This document shows, piece after piece, positions 42,566-52,969 of a stretch of DNA of 64,000 nt. The position numbers and the translations under genes are program-made. Source of the DNA: Flavobacterium psychraerolatum (lineage in GTDB: Bacteria > Bacteroidota > Bacteroidia > Flavobacteriales > Flavobacteriaceae); assembly GCF_025960985.1 (NCBI RefSeq), contig NZ_JAOQMX010000010.1, positions 1 through 64,000 of the forward strand. The letters run 5' to 3'. Within the stretch, counting starts at the first letter, position 1. The number at the start of each line of letters is the position of its first letter. The notes below the pieces were generated by a model that saw nothing but the letters and a program-made list of their open reading frames with translations, did no database searches and was not told the DNA's origin.

Positions 42566-42862
42566 ATGGCAACATTACAACAATCTGCTTCAGGAAAAAA
42601 AGACGGAGATATCAGATATCTTACTCCTTTAAACATAGAAACTAACAAACAAAAGAAATACTGTCGTTTCAAAAAATCTGGTATCAAGTATATCGATTAT
42701 AAAGATGCTGATTTCTTATTGAAATTTGTAAATGAGCAAGGAAAAATTCTTCCTCGTCGTTTAACTGGTACTTCATTGAAATACCAAAGAAAAGTGTCTG
42801 TAGCTGTTAAGCGTGCACGTCACTTAGCTTTAATGCCATACGTGGCCGATTTACTTAAATAA
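42566..42862 (+). CDS. rpsR: 30S ribosomal protein S18
   Basis: A 98-residue S18 with [64 protein letters not shown], the diagnostic S18 core. The CRF cysteine is kept but the rest of a zinc site is absent. Pairs with S6 in the ribosome. A perfect 20-base palindrome lies between this gene and rplI. Confidence 0.96.
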   Translation: MATLQQSASGKKDGDIRYLTPLNIETNKQKKYCRFKKSGIKYIDYKDADFLLKFVNEQGKILPRRLTGTSLKYQRKVSVAVKRARHLALMPYVADLLK

Positions 42863-42882
42863 TATTAATAATATAAGTTGTT

Positions 42883-42902
42883 GTCCCGATAGCTATCGGG
42901 AC
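42883..42902 (+). repeat. Perfect palindrome GTCCCGATAGCTATCGGGAC
   Basis: A fully self-complementary 20-mer in the rpsR-rplI gap, inside a longer imperfect stem that includes AAGTT/AACTT. It has no U-run, so it is not a standard terminator. It may stabilise or attenuate the message ahead of rplI, or be one of the CCCGATAGCTATCGGG repeats found in Bacteroidetes. Confidence 0.6.
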
Positions 42903-42928
42903 TAACTTCTATAATAAAGGACAACAAC

Positions 42929-43366
42929 ATGGAACTTATTTTAAGACAAGACGTTCAAAATTTAGGATTTAAAGACGATGTAGTAAACGTGAAAAACGGA
43001 TACGGTCGTAATTTCTTAATTCCTCAAGGATTTGCTCATTTAGCAACTTCTTCTGCGAAAAAAGTATTAGCTGAAAACCTAAAACAAAGAGCTCACAAAG
43101 AAGCTAAAGTAGTTGCTGATGCGAAAGCAGTAGCAGAAGCTTTAAAAGCTATCGAAATTAAAATTTCTGCAAAAGCAGGTGGTGAAAAATTATTCGGTTC
43201 AATCACGAATATTGATATCGCTGCTGCATTAGCAAAAGGAGGTCAAGAAATTGATAGAAAATTCATCACTAGCGGTATCGTTAAACGTACTGGTAAATAT
43301 AACGCAAGCGTTCGTTTACACAGAGATGTAATTGTAGATTTACCTTATGAAATTATTGCAGAATAA
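42929..43366 (+). CDS. rplI: 50S ribosomal protein L9
   Basis: A 145-residue L9. The N-terminal domain begins MELILRQDVQNLGFKDDVVNVKNGYGRNFLIPQGFA (the L9 signature), followed by the long connecting helix and a C-terminal domain containing KLFGSITNIDIAAAL and SVRLHRDVIVDLPYEII. It binds 23S rRNA near the L1 stalk. Final gene of the operon, closed by a strong terminator. Confidence 0.96.
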   Translation: MELILRQDVQNLGFKDDVVNVKNGYGRNFLIPQGFAHLATSSAKKVLAENLKQRAHKEAKVVADAKAVAEALKAIEIKISAKAGGEKLFGSITNIDIAAALAKGGQEIDRKFITSGIVKRTGKYNASVRLHRDVIVDLPYEIIAE

Positions 43367-43389
43367 TTGTTTATTCGCAATTGATATAG

Positions 43390-43418
43390 AATCCCGATGA
43401 AAATCGGGATTTTTTTTG
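43390..43418 (+). terminator. Terminator of rpsF-rpsR-rplI
   Basis: AATCCCGAT/ATCGGGATT stem with a GAAA tetraloop followed by a run of eight T. Confidence 0.9.
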
Positions 43419-43478
43419 TTTGTTGTTATTACTAATTATAAAACAATAACATCATATTAACTTTTAACAATTTGGAAT

Positions 43479-43504
43479 GAGATTGCTTCGTTCCTCGTAA
43501 TGAC
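43479..43504 (-). repeat. Half of a GTCATTACGAGGAACGAAGC repeat abutting an ATG
   Basis: On the minus strand the sequence reads GTCATTACGAGGAACGAAGC and continues to CAATCTC, the classic half-site of a palindromic repeat that is widespread in Bacteroidetes and other phyla. It ends directly at the ATG of the next gene at 43505, so the repeat forms the whole proximal upstream sequence of that gene. Confidence 0.55.
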
Positions 43505-43978
43505 ATGAAATACGCAAGATTAACAAAAGAGCAATTTGAAGAGTTAACGCAAGAATTTACTAATTTTCTAGCTTCTCAGTCAATTGACAAAGGAGAGTGG
43601 GATAGTATCAAAGTAAATAAACCAGAAGTAGCCGAACAAGAATTGGATGTTTTTTCCGATTTAATATGGGAGGGTGTATTGAATAAAGCAGAATATTTGG
43701 AACATTTTTCCAAAAATCATATTTTCCTTTTTCAAACATTTGATACATATATCAATTCGATTGTATTGAAATCATTAGTTCCTGAAGTAGATTTTTTAAC
43801 TAATGAAGGTTTACAATGGTTGAGTGACAATATGTTCACAGATACTATCGAAATGAAAGTAGGGAAGAAAGAATTTTCAGATGAACGTAATGTTTCGTTA
43901 TTCGCACTAATTCAACAAGGTGCATTTTTAAGTGATGGACAATTATACAAACAAATAAATACGATTATTGAGTCGTAA
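43505..43978 (+). CDS. DUF6495-family-like conserved flavobacterial protein
   Basis: A 157-residue soluble protein. The pattern MKYARLTKEQFEELTQEFTNFLASQSIDKGEWDSIK at the start and DVFSDLIWEGVLNKAEYLEHFSKNHIFLF in the middle resemble a conserved family of Flavobacteriia (I recall it as DUF6495). It is acidic and mostly helical, with no signal peptide. The function is unknown. The gene lies between rplI and ligA and has no obvious promoter; a repeat half-site sits right before the start codon. Confidence 0.75.
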   Translation: MKYARLTKEQFEELTQEFTNFLASQSIDKGEWDSIKVNKPEVAEQELDVFSDLIWEGVLNKAEYLEHFSKNHIFLFQTFDTYINSIVLKSLVPEVDFLTNEGLQWLSDNMFTDTIEMKVGKKEFSDERNVSLFALIQQGAFLSDGQLYKQINTIIES

Positions 43979-44038
43979 TTAGATTGTTTTTTCTTTTAAA
44001 TTGGTTATTTTAGTACACAAAAATAAATACTAAAATAG

Positions 44039-46051
<2,013 letters not shown>

Positions 46052-46181
46052 CGTTTTTAAAGAAAGTATATAAATAGGCATAAATGTATTAATGTTAATT
46101 CGTGTGTTTTGTGTCGTTATTTTTATCTAAATTTTATGATGAAAATAAAGAGTCATCAGTTACCCTGATAGAGGTGGTATC

Positions 46182-46210
46182 CTCTTGCTCCCGACCTTAG
46201 GGTGCAAGAG
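46182..46210 (+). repeat. Structured element upstream of the CvfB-like gene
   Basis: CTCTTGC (46182-46188) pairs with GCAAGAG (46204-46210), with an inner CCC/GGG pair. It is embedded in a conserved-looking stretch (about 46165-46245) that reads GGTGGTATCC ... GAGCCGAAAGCTGGAGG. This is unlike the flanking AT-rich DNA and resembles non-coding intergenic elements I associate with flavobacterial genomes. No gene is called here. Confidence 0.4.
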
Positions 46211-46311
46211 ATTGAGCCGAAAGCTGGAGGAATCACGAAATAAAATAGATTGTTGGGCTCCTAAAGCTAAAAAGGGTGCCAGAAGTAGGGGCTTCCTATT
46301 TTCAAACTTCG

Positions 46312-46319
46312 TACCTTTG
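46312..46319 (+). promoter_or_regulatory. -7 box (TACCTTTG) of the CvfB-like gene
   Basis: Perfect TAnnTTTG match 21 bases before the ATG at 46341. It favours that start over an in-frame ATG at 46185, which would place the promoter inside the gene. Confidence 0.5.
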
Positions 46320-46340
46320 CGCCTTAGAAAATTAGAAGAA

Positions 46341-47201
46341 ATGATTAAAATAGGAAAATACAATGCGCTGAAGATTTTACGTGATACTCAAGTGGGTTTA
46401 TTTTTGGGTGATCCCGAGAAAGATCCAGAAGGTGTTCATGATGTGCTTTTGCCTAATAAATATGTACCCAATATTTTTGAAATTGGGGAAGAGTTGATTG
46501 TTTTTGTGTACTTGGATCACGAACAACGTCCTGTTGCAACGACACTGGAACCTTATATTTTGTTGAATGAATTTGCGCTTTTGCGTGTGAATTATACCAA
46601 TCAAGTGGGGGCTTTTATGGATTGGGGAATGGAGAAAGATATCTTAGTTCCGTTCAAAGAGCAAGCACGTCCGATGGAAAAAGGAAAGCGCTACTTGGTG
46701 TATTTATATATGGATGAAAAAACAAATCGCTTGGTTGCTTCGAGTAAAACAAATCAGTTTTTGAAAAACGAGGAGTTAACTGTTGAAAAAGGTGAAGAAG
46801 TTGATTTGATCGTATCGCATATTACCGAAATTGGTATCAATGTAATTATCAATGAGCAACATAAAGGTTTGTTGTATAAAGATGAAGTATATGACGATGC
46901 CATTCGTACGGGTGATCGTATGCGAGGCTTTATTAAAAACATTCGCCCTGATAATAAAATTGATGTGGCATTGCAAGAGCAAGGGTATGCGAGCATTGAG
47001 CCAAATGCAGATTTGATTTTGAATGAATTGCGCGCAAGCCGTGGATTTTTACGCTTGAATGACAAATCACATCCTGAGGATATTAAAACTGTGCTTAAAA
47101 TGAGTAAAAAGATTTTCAAGAAAGCGATTGGTGCTTTGTATAGAGAGAAGTTGATCGAAATAAAAGAGGACGGTATTTACTTGGTTGAAGCGCCTTTATA
47201 G
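46341..47201 (+). CDS. CvfB-like S1 RNA-binding protein
   Basis: A 286-residue protein. From the ATG at 46341 it begins MIKIGKYNALKILRDTQVGLFLGDP, typical for the CvfB/YitL family. Three S1-like OB folds are suggested (GLFLGDPEKDPEGVHDVLLPNKYVP; GAFMDWGMEKDILVPFKEQ; INVIINEQHKGLLYKDEVY), with a winged helix at the C-terminus (LRASRGFLRLNDKSHPEDIKTVLKMSKKIFKKAIGALYRE). Family members bind RNA and influence virulence and gene expression in Staphylococcus; the role here is unknown. The first 52 codons of the longer frame are excluded because they cross a repeat-like element and the promoter. Confidence 0.9.
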   Translation: MIKIGKYNALKILRDTQVGLFLGDPEKDPEGVHDVLLPNKYVPNIFEIGEELIVFVYLDHEQRPVATTLEPYILLNEFALLRVNYTNQVGAFMDWGMEKDILVPFKEQARPMEKGKRYLVYLYMDEKTNRLVASSKTNQFLKNEELTVEKGEEVDLIVSHITEIGINVIINEQHKGLLYKDEVYDDAIRTGDRMRGFIKNIRPDNKIDVALQEQGYASIEPNADLILNELRASRGFLRLNDKSHPEDIKTVLKMSKKIFKKAIGALYREKLIEIKEDGIYLVEAPL

Positions 47202-47210
47202 TATAAAAAA

Positions 47211-47250
47211 AGAAAGACTAATCGATTGTGATTAGTCTTTCTCTTATTTT
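47211..47250 (+). terminator. Terminator after the CvfB-like gene
   Basis: AGAAAGACTAATC pairs with GATTAGTCTTTCT around a 6-base loop; a T-rich tail follows. Confidence 0.85.
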
Positions 47251-47832
47251 TAGCATTTCGTATTCTTGAAACGCTGTAATTTTTAATAAATGGAAACGAA
47301 TACTACTGTTGTTTCCTTCGTGTAAATTTTTCTTTATCTTTTTAAACTTCCAAAATTGTTTCAATCCCCGTTTACAATATAGCCGTTGGTATTTTTGACG
47401 TCTTTGGATTTTACTTCTTCATTTTAATGATTGCTTCAATCAAGTATAGTAATCCAACTGTTTAACCTTTGGTGTTACCGGTGTTAATTGGAATCAATTT
47501 TAGTGTTTCCCATTGGGGCTCTTTCATTCCGAATTTTATATTTAGTACCGTACAAAAAAGAGTGATAAAGTGTGATGTGTTTTTCAAATATTCTTTCTTT
47601 AGGTTAATAATTCAGTGAGATTATATTGTACGCTAGTTGCTATTGTAATTATTTGACCAACACTGTAACTAACTATGTCTAAGGTACTCATAAAAAAAGG
47701 TTGCGCAATACATTTATTTAATTATTTTTTAAACTTTAACAATTTATACAGATTAACGGGAGAAGGATTACTGGATTCTTGTTTATTGAGCTTTTAAATT
47801 AAAATATAAAAGATAGTTTAGATTACTCTTGT
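47251..47832. other. ~580-base gap, possible decayed gene
   Basis: No intact gene is visible. On the minus strand around 47410-47540 a short protein-like reading (KFGMKEPQWETLKLIPINTGNTKG, then stop, then TVGLLYLIEAIIKMKK) suggests a remnant of a membrane-associated protein. The rest is AT-rich and unstructured. Confidence 0.3.
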
Positions 47833-48669
47833 TTAAGTTGACCGAATACTTTCTGATTTTGTAACAATTTCTTTGATTATTGTATCAAGCTCAGTACTCG
47901 ATATAATGATATTATCAATAAAGAAGGTTCTTTCATCTTCTGTGACATCATTGTCTTTTAGAATAGCTGTAATTGCCATTAATCTCGATAATGGAGCTCT
48001 AACGACGTGCGACTGGATCCATGTAATTTCTTTTAAAAGTTCATTTCGTTTTTCAATTTTGTTATTATGCTCAATGTTTTTTTTAAAATTCTCATCTAGA
48101 CCATTAAATAGTTTAGGAACTAGCGAGCAAATTAAGAAGCTGAGAAAAATAAGGTTAGCAAAGACAGCGATTAATACGGATGTTTGAAAATGAGCAAAGA
48201 GTAATGGGATAAGATGTGTGTAATAGAATATAGTGTAAATGATGGAAATATAAATATTTAATATTGCTGGTGTATATTGATTTTTAAAAGAATAGATGAA
48301 TGTGGATAAAAAACAGGTTGCAAGTAAGTATAGGGTACTATTAAGTCCTGTATAATAAACTAAAAAGAAGCTTAATATATATAGTGTGCTTACAAAAAGT
48401 AATTTACGTTTCTTTATATCAATTCCTTTTTTTAAGCTAATAAAAGTGGTTAATGAAACTGCTGTTATGTCAACGGTGATTAACAGATAGAGTTTTAGTT
48501 CTAAAGCCCAAAGTACGGAAGGGATGAGTGCTATAATGCTTAGTGGGATAATATAAATTAAGGTATTAGCAAACATGTCATTTCGCCAATATTGTAAATC
48601 TTTATTTGTGTTAGAATATAAAAGTAGGTTGTTTCTTACTATAGACTTGTAGTTACGCCATATTTTCAT
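47833..48669 (-). CDS. Membrane protein with HisKA motif but no ATPase domain
   Basis: A 278-residue protein read from the ATG at 48669; the frame is open to 48804, but the added 45 residues are low-complexity. There are about six membrane helices (residues 35-185). A short cytoplasmic tail carries a HisKA-like helix with WIQSHVVRAPLSRLMAI, where His221 matches the phospho-acceptor of histidine kinases. The protein stops about 50 residues later, with no HATPase domain and no remnant of one in the following sequence. It may be a phosphotransfer or sensor protein that relies on another kinase. It does not look recently truncated. Confidence 0.7.
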   Translation of the reverse strand: MKIWRNYKSIVRNNLLLYSNTNKDLQYWRNDMFANTLIYIIPLSIIALIPSVLWALELKLYLLITVDITAVSLTTFISLKKGIDIKKRKLLFVSTLYILSFFLVYYTGLNSTLYLLATCFLSTFIYSFKNQYTPAILNIYISIIYTIFYYTHLIPLLFAHFQTSVLIAVFANLIFLSFLICSLVPKLFNGLDENFKKNIEHNNKIEKRNELLKEITWIQSHVVRAPLSRLMAITAILKDNDVTEDERTFFIDNIIISSTELDTIIKEIVTKSESIRST

Positions 48670-48849
48670 AGGTTTTTTTTTGTAATTAGTAGGGGGCATT
48701 GTAAATATAATTAATACTTGCTTAAAATGGGGATTTATAAAAGCATTTTTTAATTCTTTGTTATTTTTTAAGCGTAAATAAAGGATTGAATAGGTAAAAT
48801 GCAAAGAAAATGATTTATTTTTACACTATAATAACTTAAACCCATTAGA

Positions 48850-49680
48850 ATGGATTGGATTACTGCCAAAGAATACGAAGATATCACATATAAAAAATGC
48901 AATGGAGTAGCTAGAATAGCTTTTAACCGTCCAAATGTTCGCAATGCTTTTCGTCCGAAAACAACATCTGAATTATACGATGCTTTTTATAATGCACAAG
49001 AAGATACTTCAATTGGAGTAGTATTGTTATCCGCCGAAGGTCCCTCTACCAAAGATGGAGTTTATTCATTTTGTAGTGGCGGTGATCAAAATGTACGTGG
49101 ACATCAAGGTTATGTTGGGGAAGATGGACAACACCGATTGAATATCTTAGAGGTGCAACGTTTAATTCGATTTATGCCCAAAGTTGTAATTGCTGTTGTT
49201 CCTGGATGGGCAGTTGGTGGTGGGCACAGTTTGCATGTAGTGTGTGATATGAGTCTTGCGAGTAAAGAACATGCTATTTTTAAACAAACAGATGCTGATG
49301 TCACTAGTTTTGATGGTGGTTATGGCTCTGCTTATTTGGCTAAAATGGTGGGACAAAAGAAAGCGAGAGAGATTTTCTTTCTAGGTCGTAATTATTCTGC
49401 CCAAGAAGCTTTTGAAATGGGAATGGTAAATGCTGTAATTCCGCATGATGAGTTGGAAGATACAGCCTATGAATGGGCTCAGGAAATTTTAGGAAAATCC
49501 CCAATGGCTATAAAAATGCTAAAATTTGCTATGAACCTTACCGATGACGGAATGGTGGGGCAACAAGTGTTTGCTGGTGAAGCTACTCGTTTGGCGTACA
49601 TGACCGAAGAAGCTAAAGAAGGTAGAAATGCTTTTTTAGAAAAAAGAAAACCTAATTTCGAAAAGAAGTGGCTACCATAA
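48850..49680 (+). CDS. menB: 1,4-dihydroxy-2-naphthoyl-CoA synthase
   Basis: A 276-residue crotonase-fold enzyme of menaquinone synthesis that cyclises o-succinylbenzoyl-CoA. Key motifs are ARIAFNRPNVRNAFRPKT, YSFCSGGDQNVRG (75-87), VPGWAVGGGHSLHVVCDM (oxyanion hole), DGGYGSAYLAKMVG and the C-terminal NFEKKWLP tail typical of MenB. It heads the run menB, menA, hydrolase, TPR protein, menC. Confidence 0.96.
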   Translation: MDWITAKEYEDITYKKCNGVARIAFNRPNVRNAFRPKTTSELYDAFYNAQEDTSIGVVLLSAEGPSTKDGVYSFCSGGDQNVRGHQGYVGEDGQHRLNILEVQRLIRFMPKVVIAVVPGWAVGGGHSLHVVCDMSLASKEHAIFKQTDADVTSFDGGYGSAYLAKMVGQKKAREIFFLGRNYSAQEAFEMGMVNAVIPHDELEDTAYEWAQEILGKSPMAIKMLKFAMNLTDDGMVGQQVFAGEATRLAYMTEEAKEGRNAFLEKRKPNFEKKWLP

Positions 49681-49773
49681 ATAAGCTTTAGGTTTCAAAT
49701 TGAATACTTAGAGGTGAGAAATTACAAGTAAAAACTTAAAGTCTTAGAGCCTTCTTGGCAAATAAATAAAAAT

Positions 49774-50736
49774 ATGAAACATTGGATTGAAGCCGCACGA
49801 TTGCGCACGCTACCATTATCTGTATCTGGAATTATAGTAGGAAGTATGTATGCCTTATCACATCCAACAGCTATAGAGTTAACTCCGTCAGATGCTTTTG
49901 ATTGGAAGATATTCGGTTTTGCGATACTTACCACTTTGGGACTGCAAGTCTTGTCCAATTTTGCCAACGATTATGGCGATGGTGTAAAAGGTACTGATAA
50001 TAAAGATCGAGTTGGGCCAAAACGTGCGATTCAGAGTGGTGTGATTACCGCTCCAGATATGAAACGTGCTATTATTATCACTTCGGCGCTAACGTTGTTA
50101 TCTGCTATTTTATTGATTTATTATGCGTTTGGTCAAAGCAATATTTTGTACTCTTTATTCTTTTTAATATTAGGTCTTTTAGCTATTATTTCTGCAATTC
50201 GTTATACAGTTGGTAATACGGCGTATGGGTATCGTGGGTATGGAGATTTGTTTGTCTTTGTGTTCTTTGGATTGGTGAGTACATTGGGAGTGAATTTTCT
50301 GTATTCCAAAGAAATTAATGTTTTACTTTTTCTGCCGGCAATTGCTATCGGTTTGCTTAGTGTTGGGGTTTTAAATCTAAATAATATGCGCGATGAGGAG
50401 TCGGATAGGAAGTCAAATAAAAACACCATTGTGGTTAAAATTGGAGGAGCAAAAGCCAAAAAGTATCATTACTTTTTAATCATTTCAGCAATGGTTTTAG
50501 TAGTGCTTTTTGCTGTATTAGAAGAGTATAATTTTGATCAATATATTTTTTTAATTGCTTATTTACCTTTAATTAAACATTTAAATACTGTCTCTAAGAA
50601 TAAGAACCCTAAGGAGTTGGACCCAGAGTTAAAAAAAGTTGCATTAAGTACTTTTGTGCTTTCGGTTTTGTTATCATTATGTATGATTTTCTTTTTCTCG
50701 GATATCTTAGTGAATCTGTTTATGGGAGGGAGATAA
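49774..50736 (+). CDS. menA: 1,4-dihydroxy-2-naphthoate polyprenyltransferase
   Basis: A 320-residue UbiA-family membrane enzyme with eight to nine helices. It prenylates and decarboxylates 1,4-dihydroxy-2-naphthoate to demethylmenaquinone. Two Asp-rich motifs that bind the prenyl diphosphate through magnesium are visible: NFANDYGDGVKGTDN (62-76) and NNMRDEESDRKSNKNT (about 207-222). It begins 93 bases after menB on the same strand. Confidence 0.95.
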   Translation: MKHWIEAARLRTLPLSVSGIIVGSMYALSHPTAIELTPSDAFDWKIFGFAILTTLGLQVLSNFANDYGDGVKGTDNKDRVGPKRAIQSGVITAPDMKRAIIITSALTLLSAILLIYYAFGQSNILYSLFFLILGLLAIISAIRYTVGNTAYGYRGYGDLFVFVFFGLVSTLGVNFLYSKEINVLLFLPAIAIGLLSVGVLNLNNMRDEESDRKSNKNTIVVKIGGAKAKKYHYFLIISAMVLVVLFAVLEEYNFDQYIFLIAYLPLIKHLNTVSKNKNPKELDPELKKVALSTFVLSVLLSLCMIFFFSDILVNLFMGGR

Positions 50737-50801
50737 ATTTTTTAAATTCAAAATTCAATATTAATCTGAACTGTTACACTAATAGCTAAAAGCCATAAAA
50801 C

Positions 50802-51479
50802 ATGAAAATTACATTTTACGGACACGCCTCATTAGGCATTCAAGTAGGGGGAAAAAATATCATTGTAGATCCCTATATTTCTGCTAATCCTGCAGCGGCT
50901 CATATTGATATTGATACACTCGATGCCGATTATATTTTATTGACTCATGCACATGGAGATCATGTTTTGGATGTGGAGGCAATTGCTAAGCGTACCAATG
51001 CAGTGATTGTTTCTAATGCTGAAATTGCGAGTTATTATGCAGCTAAAGGTTTTACTTCGCACCCCATGAACCATGGCGGAAGCTGGGAATTTGAATTTGG
51101 AAAAGTAAAATATGTTAATGCAATCCATTCTAGTTCTTTTCCAAATGGGACTTACGGTGGGAATCCAGGTGGATTTGTAATCGAAGGAGAGCATAAGAAT
51201 ATCTATATTGCCGGCGACACTGCTTTGATGATGGATATGAAATTAATTCCGATGCGTACTAAACTGGATTTAGCTATTCTGCCAATCGGTGACAATTTTA
51301 CCATGGATGTAGAAGACGCAATAATAGCCTCGAACTTTGTGCAATGTGATAAGGTTTTGGGGTATCATTATGATACTTTTGGGTATATCGAAATCAATCA
51401 TAAAGAAGCAATTCAGAAATTTTTTGATAATGATAAAGATTTAATGTTATTAGCAATTGGCGAGAGCATCGAATTATAA
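50802..51479 (+). CDS. Metal-dependent hydrolase, UPF0173 type
   Basis: A 225-residue metallo-beta-lactamase-fold protein. THAHGDH at 48-54 is the zinc-binding motif, with further ligands in MNHGGSWEF, IAGDTALMMDM and LGYHYDTFG. The family (UPF0173, YtkL-like) has no settled substrate. It lies inside the menaquinone gene run, between menA and a TPR protein; a link to menaquinone metabolism is only positional. A terminator follows. Confidence 0.92.
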   Translation: MKITFYGHASLGIQVGGKNIIVDPYISANPAAAHIDIDTLDADYILLTHAHGDHVLDVEAIAKRTNAVIVSNAEIASYYAAKGFTSHPMNHGGSWEFEFGKVKYVNAIHSSSFPNGTYGGNPGGFVIEGEHKNIYIAGDTALMMDMKLIPMRTKLDLAILPIGDNFTMDVEDAIIASNFVQCDKVLGYHYDTFGYIEINHKEAIQKFFDNDKDLMLLAIGESIEL

Positions 51480-51553
51480 TATTTAGGAGCTGTTTCCTGT
51501 TATTCGTTACAAACGAAATACATTGAACTCCTATAAAAAATGAAAATAGAAAT

Positions 51554-51597
51554 AAAAATCCTTTTTTGAGTCAGTAAAGCCCAAAAAAGGATTTTTA
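51554..51597. terminator. Terminator after the UPF0173 gene
   Basis: AAAAATCCTTTTTTG pairs with CAAAAAAGGATTTTT around a 13-base loop, with T-rich ends on both strands. Confidence 0.75.
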
Positions 51598-51637
51598 CTT
51601 CTATTTGGGCAGAGATTCCGTAATTAATTCTATCTAA

Positions 51638-52837
51638 GTGAGAAAAGTATATTTATTGCTATTCATTAGCATTTGTTTTCAATCAATTCAGGCGCAAAAA
51701 GAAGGATATTGGGATAAAGAACGCTCCATGAATAAAGAAATAGAAGTGTCTGCACGTGACCGGATTGTAGTGAAAACAGATGATTTTCCTGCAGGTACAA
51801 CCGAATTGATTTTCCGAATAACACTTTTAGATAACAACCAGCAAATGGCGGGTAGTTTGGTTTCGGTACTCAAAGCCATTCCAGACCCCACGGGAATTAG
51901 TCAAGGTTCTGCCGGGGCGGTTTTTTTAATGTCCAAAATTTCTGGTGATGATAAATGTAGGTATGCTGTATTTACGTCTGATGAAAGTGCAGTAGAGTAT
52001 CAAAAATCAGGAAAAACAACCGATGCTTGTTTTCTACAAGAGACTCCCTTGAGTAAAGATGCTAAAAGGTTTTCGATAGAAAAATCACCTTGTTTGAAAA
52101 GTAATAAAAGTAATCTGTTTTTTGGTTTTGAGAGTACCAATTGGATTATGAAACAAAAGATAGTGCTAGAAATTGTACCGTGGGTAGATCTAAAACTCAG
52201 TCGTGGGTGGTCAATAGAAAATAGAAAATTCATCATTAATCAGTGTAAAACATCTGCTTTGGCTCAAAAAATGACCAGTTCAGATGATTTTTGTATTTGT
52301 ATCGAAGAAAAAATACAAAAGCAATTCCGTTTTGATGAGTTCCAGAAACTTTTAATCATGGAGCAAGCTAAAATTTATAAAGATTTTGGGGCATCTTGTT
52401 ACAATGAGACTAGCGTTTCTAAGGTTATTTATGCCGATTTACGAAACAAAGCCTCCTTAGAATCAAAAAATAATAATTACGGAGCTGCAATCACGCATTT
52501 GAGCATGATTGTTAATGATGGTCAGGCTACCGCTTTGGATTATGCAAACTTGGGTTATTATTATGTGATTACGAAACAATATTCAAAAGCATTGAAAACA
52601 TTAGAAGCGGGTGAGCAATACGATACAACCGAATTGCTTATAAAGCTTCACTTAGCACATGCATTGCTCTTAAATGGAGATTATTCCAAGGCTAAATCAA
52701 TTTATAAAGAATACCAGTCTCAAAATGTAAATGACAGTCTCAGTTGGGTACAAAAAACAATAGCAGACTTTACTAAGTTTCAAAAGAGCGGAATTCAATC
52801 TTCTGATTATGAACGGATCCTGAGGCTTTATCAATAA
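51638..52837 (+). CDS. Secreted TPR-repeat protein, unknown
   Basis: A 399-residue protein with a GTG start and a signal peptide (MRKVYLLLFISICFQSIQAQ). The first 200 residues are beta-rich and of unknown fold. A central cysteine pair region reads DDFCICIEEKIQKQFRFDEF, and the last 120 residues are TPR-like helices (YGAAITHLSMIVNDGQATALDYANLGYYYVITKQYSKALKTLEAGE, LHLAHALLLNGDYSKAKSIYKEY). It is probably periplasmic. It lies between two men genes but has no visible relation to quinone synthesis; the preceding terminator suggests its own promoter. Confidence 0.8.
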   Translation: MRKVYLLLFISICFQSIQAQKEGYWDKERSMNKEIEVSARDRIVVKTDDFPAGTTELIFRITLLDNNQQMAGSLVSVLKAIPDPTGISQGSAGAVFLMSKISGDDKCRYAVFTSDESAVEYQKSGKTTDACFLQETPLSKDAKRFSIEKSPCLKSNKSNLFFGFESTNWIMKQKIVLEIVPWVDLKLSRGWSIENRKFIINQCKTSALAQKMTSSDDFCICIEEKIQKQFRFDEFQKLLIMEQAKIYKDFGASCYNETSVSKVIYADLRNKASLESKNNNYGAAITHLSMIVNDGQATALDYANLGYYYVITKQYSKALKTLEAGEQYDTTELLIKLHLAHALLLNGDYSKAKSIYKEYQSQNVNDSLSWVQKTIADFTKFQKSGIQSSDYERILRLYQ

Positions 52838-52969
52838 TAATTTCAAATAGTACTTGTGAGGTTAATTTCAATACAGAGTACAAGGTTCAAATTAATAGAC
52901 TAATTCAGAAGTTTTTCAAACTTCTCCACAGTTATAATCAAAAAATATTCAATCGTTAATCAAAAATCA

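Noticed and set aside
46185..46340. N-terminal extension of the CvfB-like protein
   Set aside because: It crosses a hairpin element and a consensus -7 box, and the family begins at the MIKIGKYNALK sequence.
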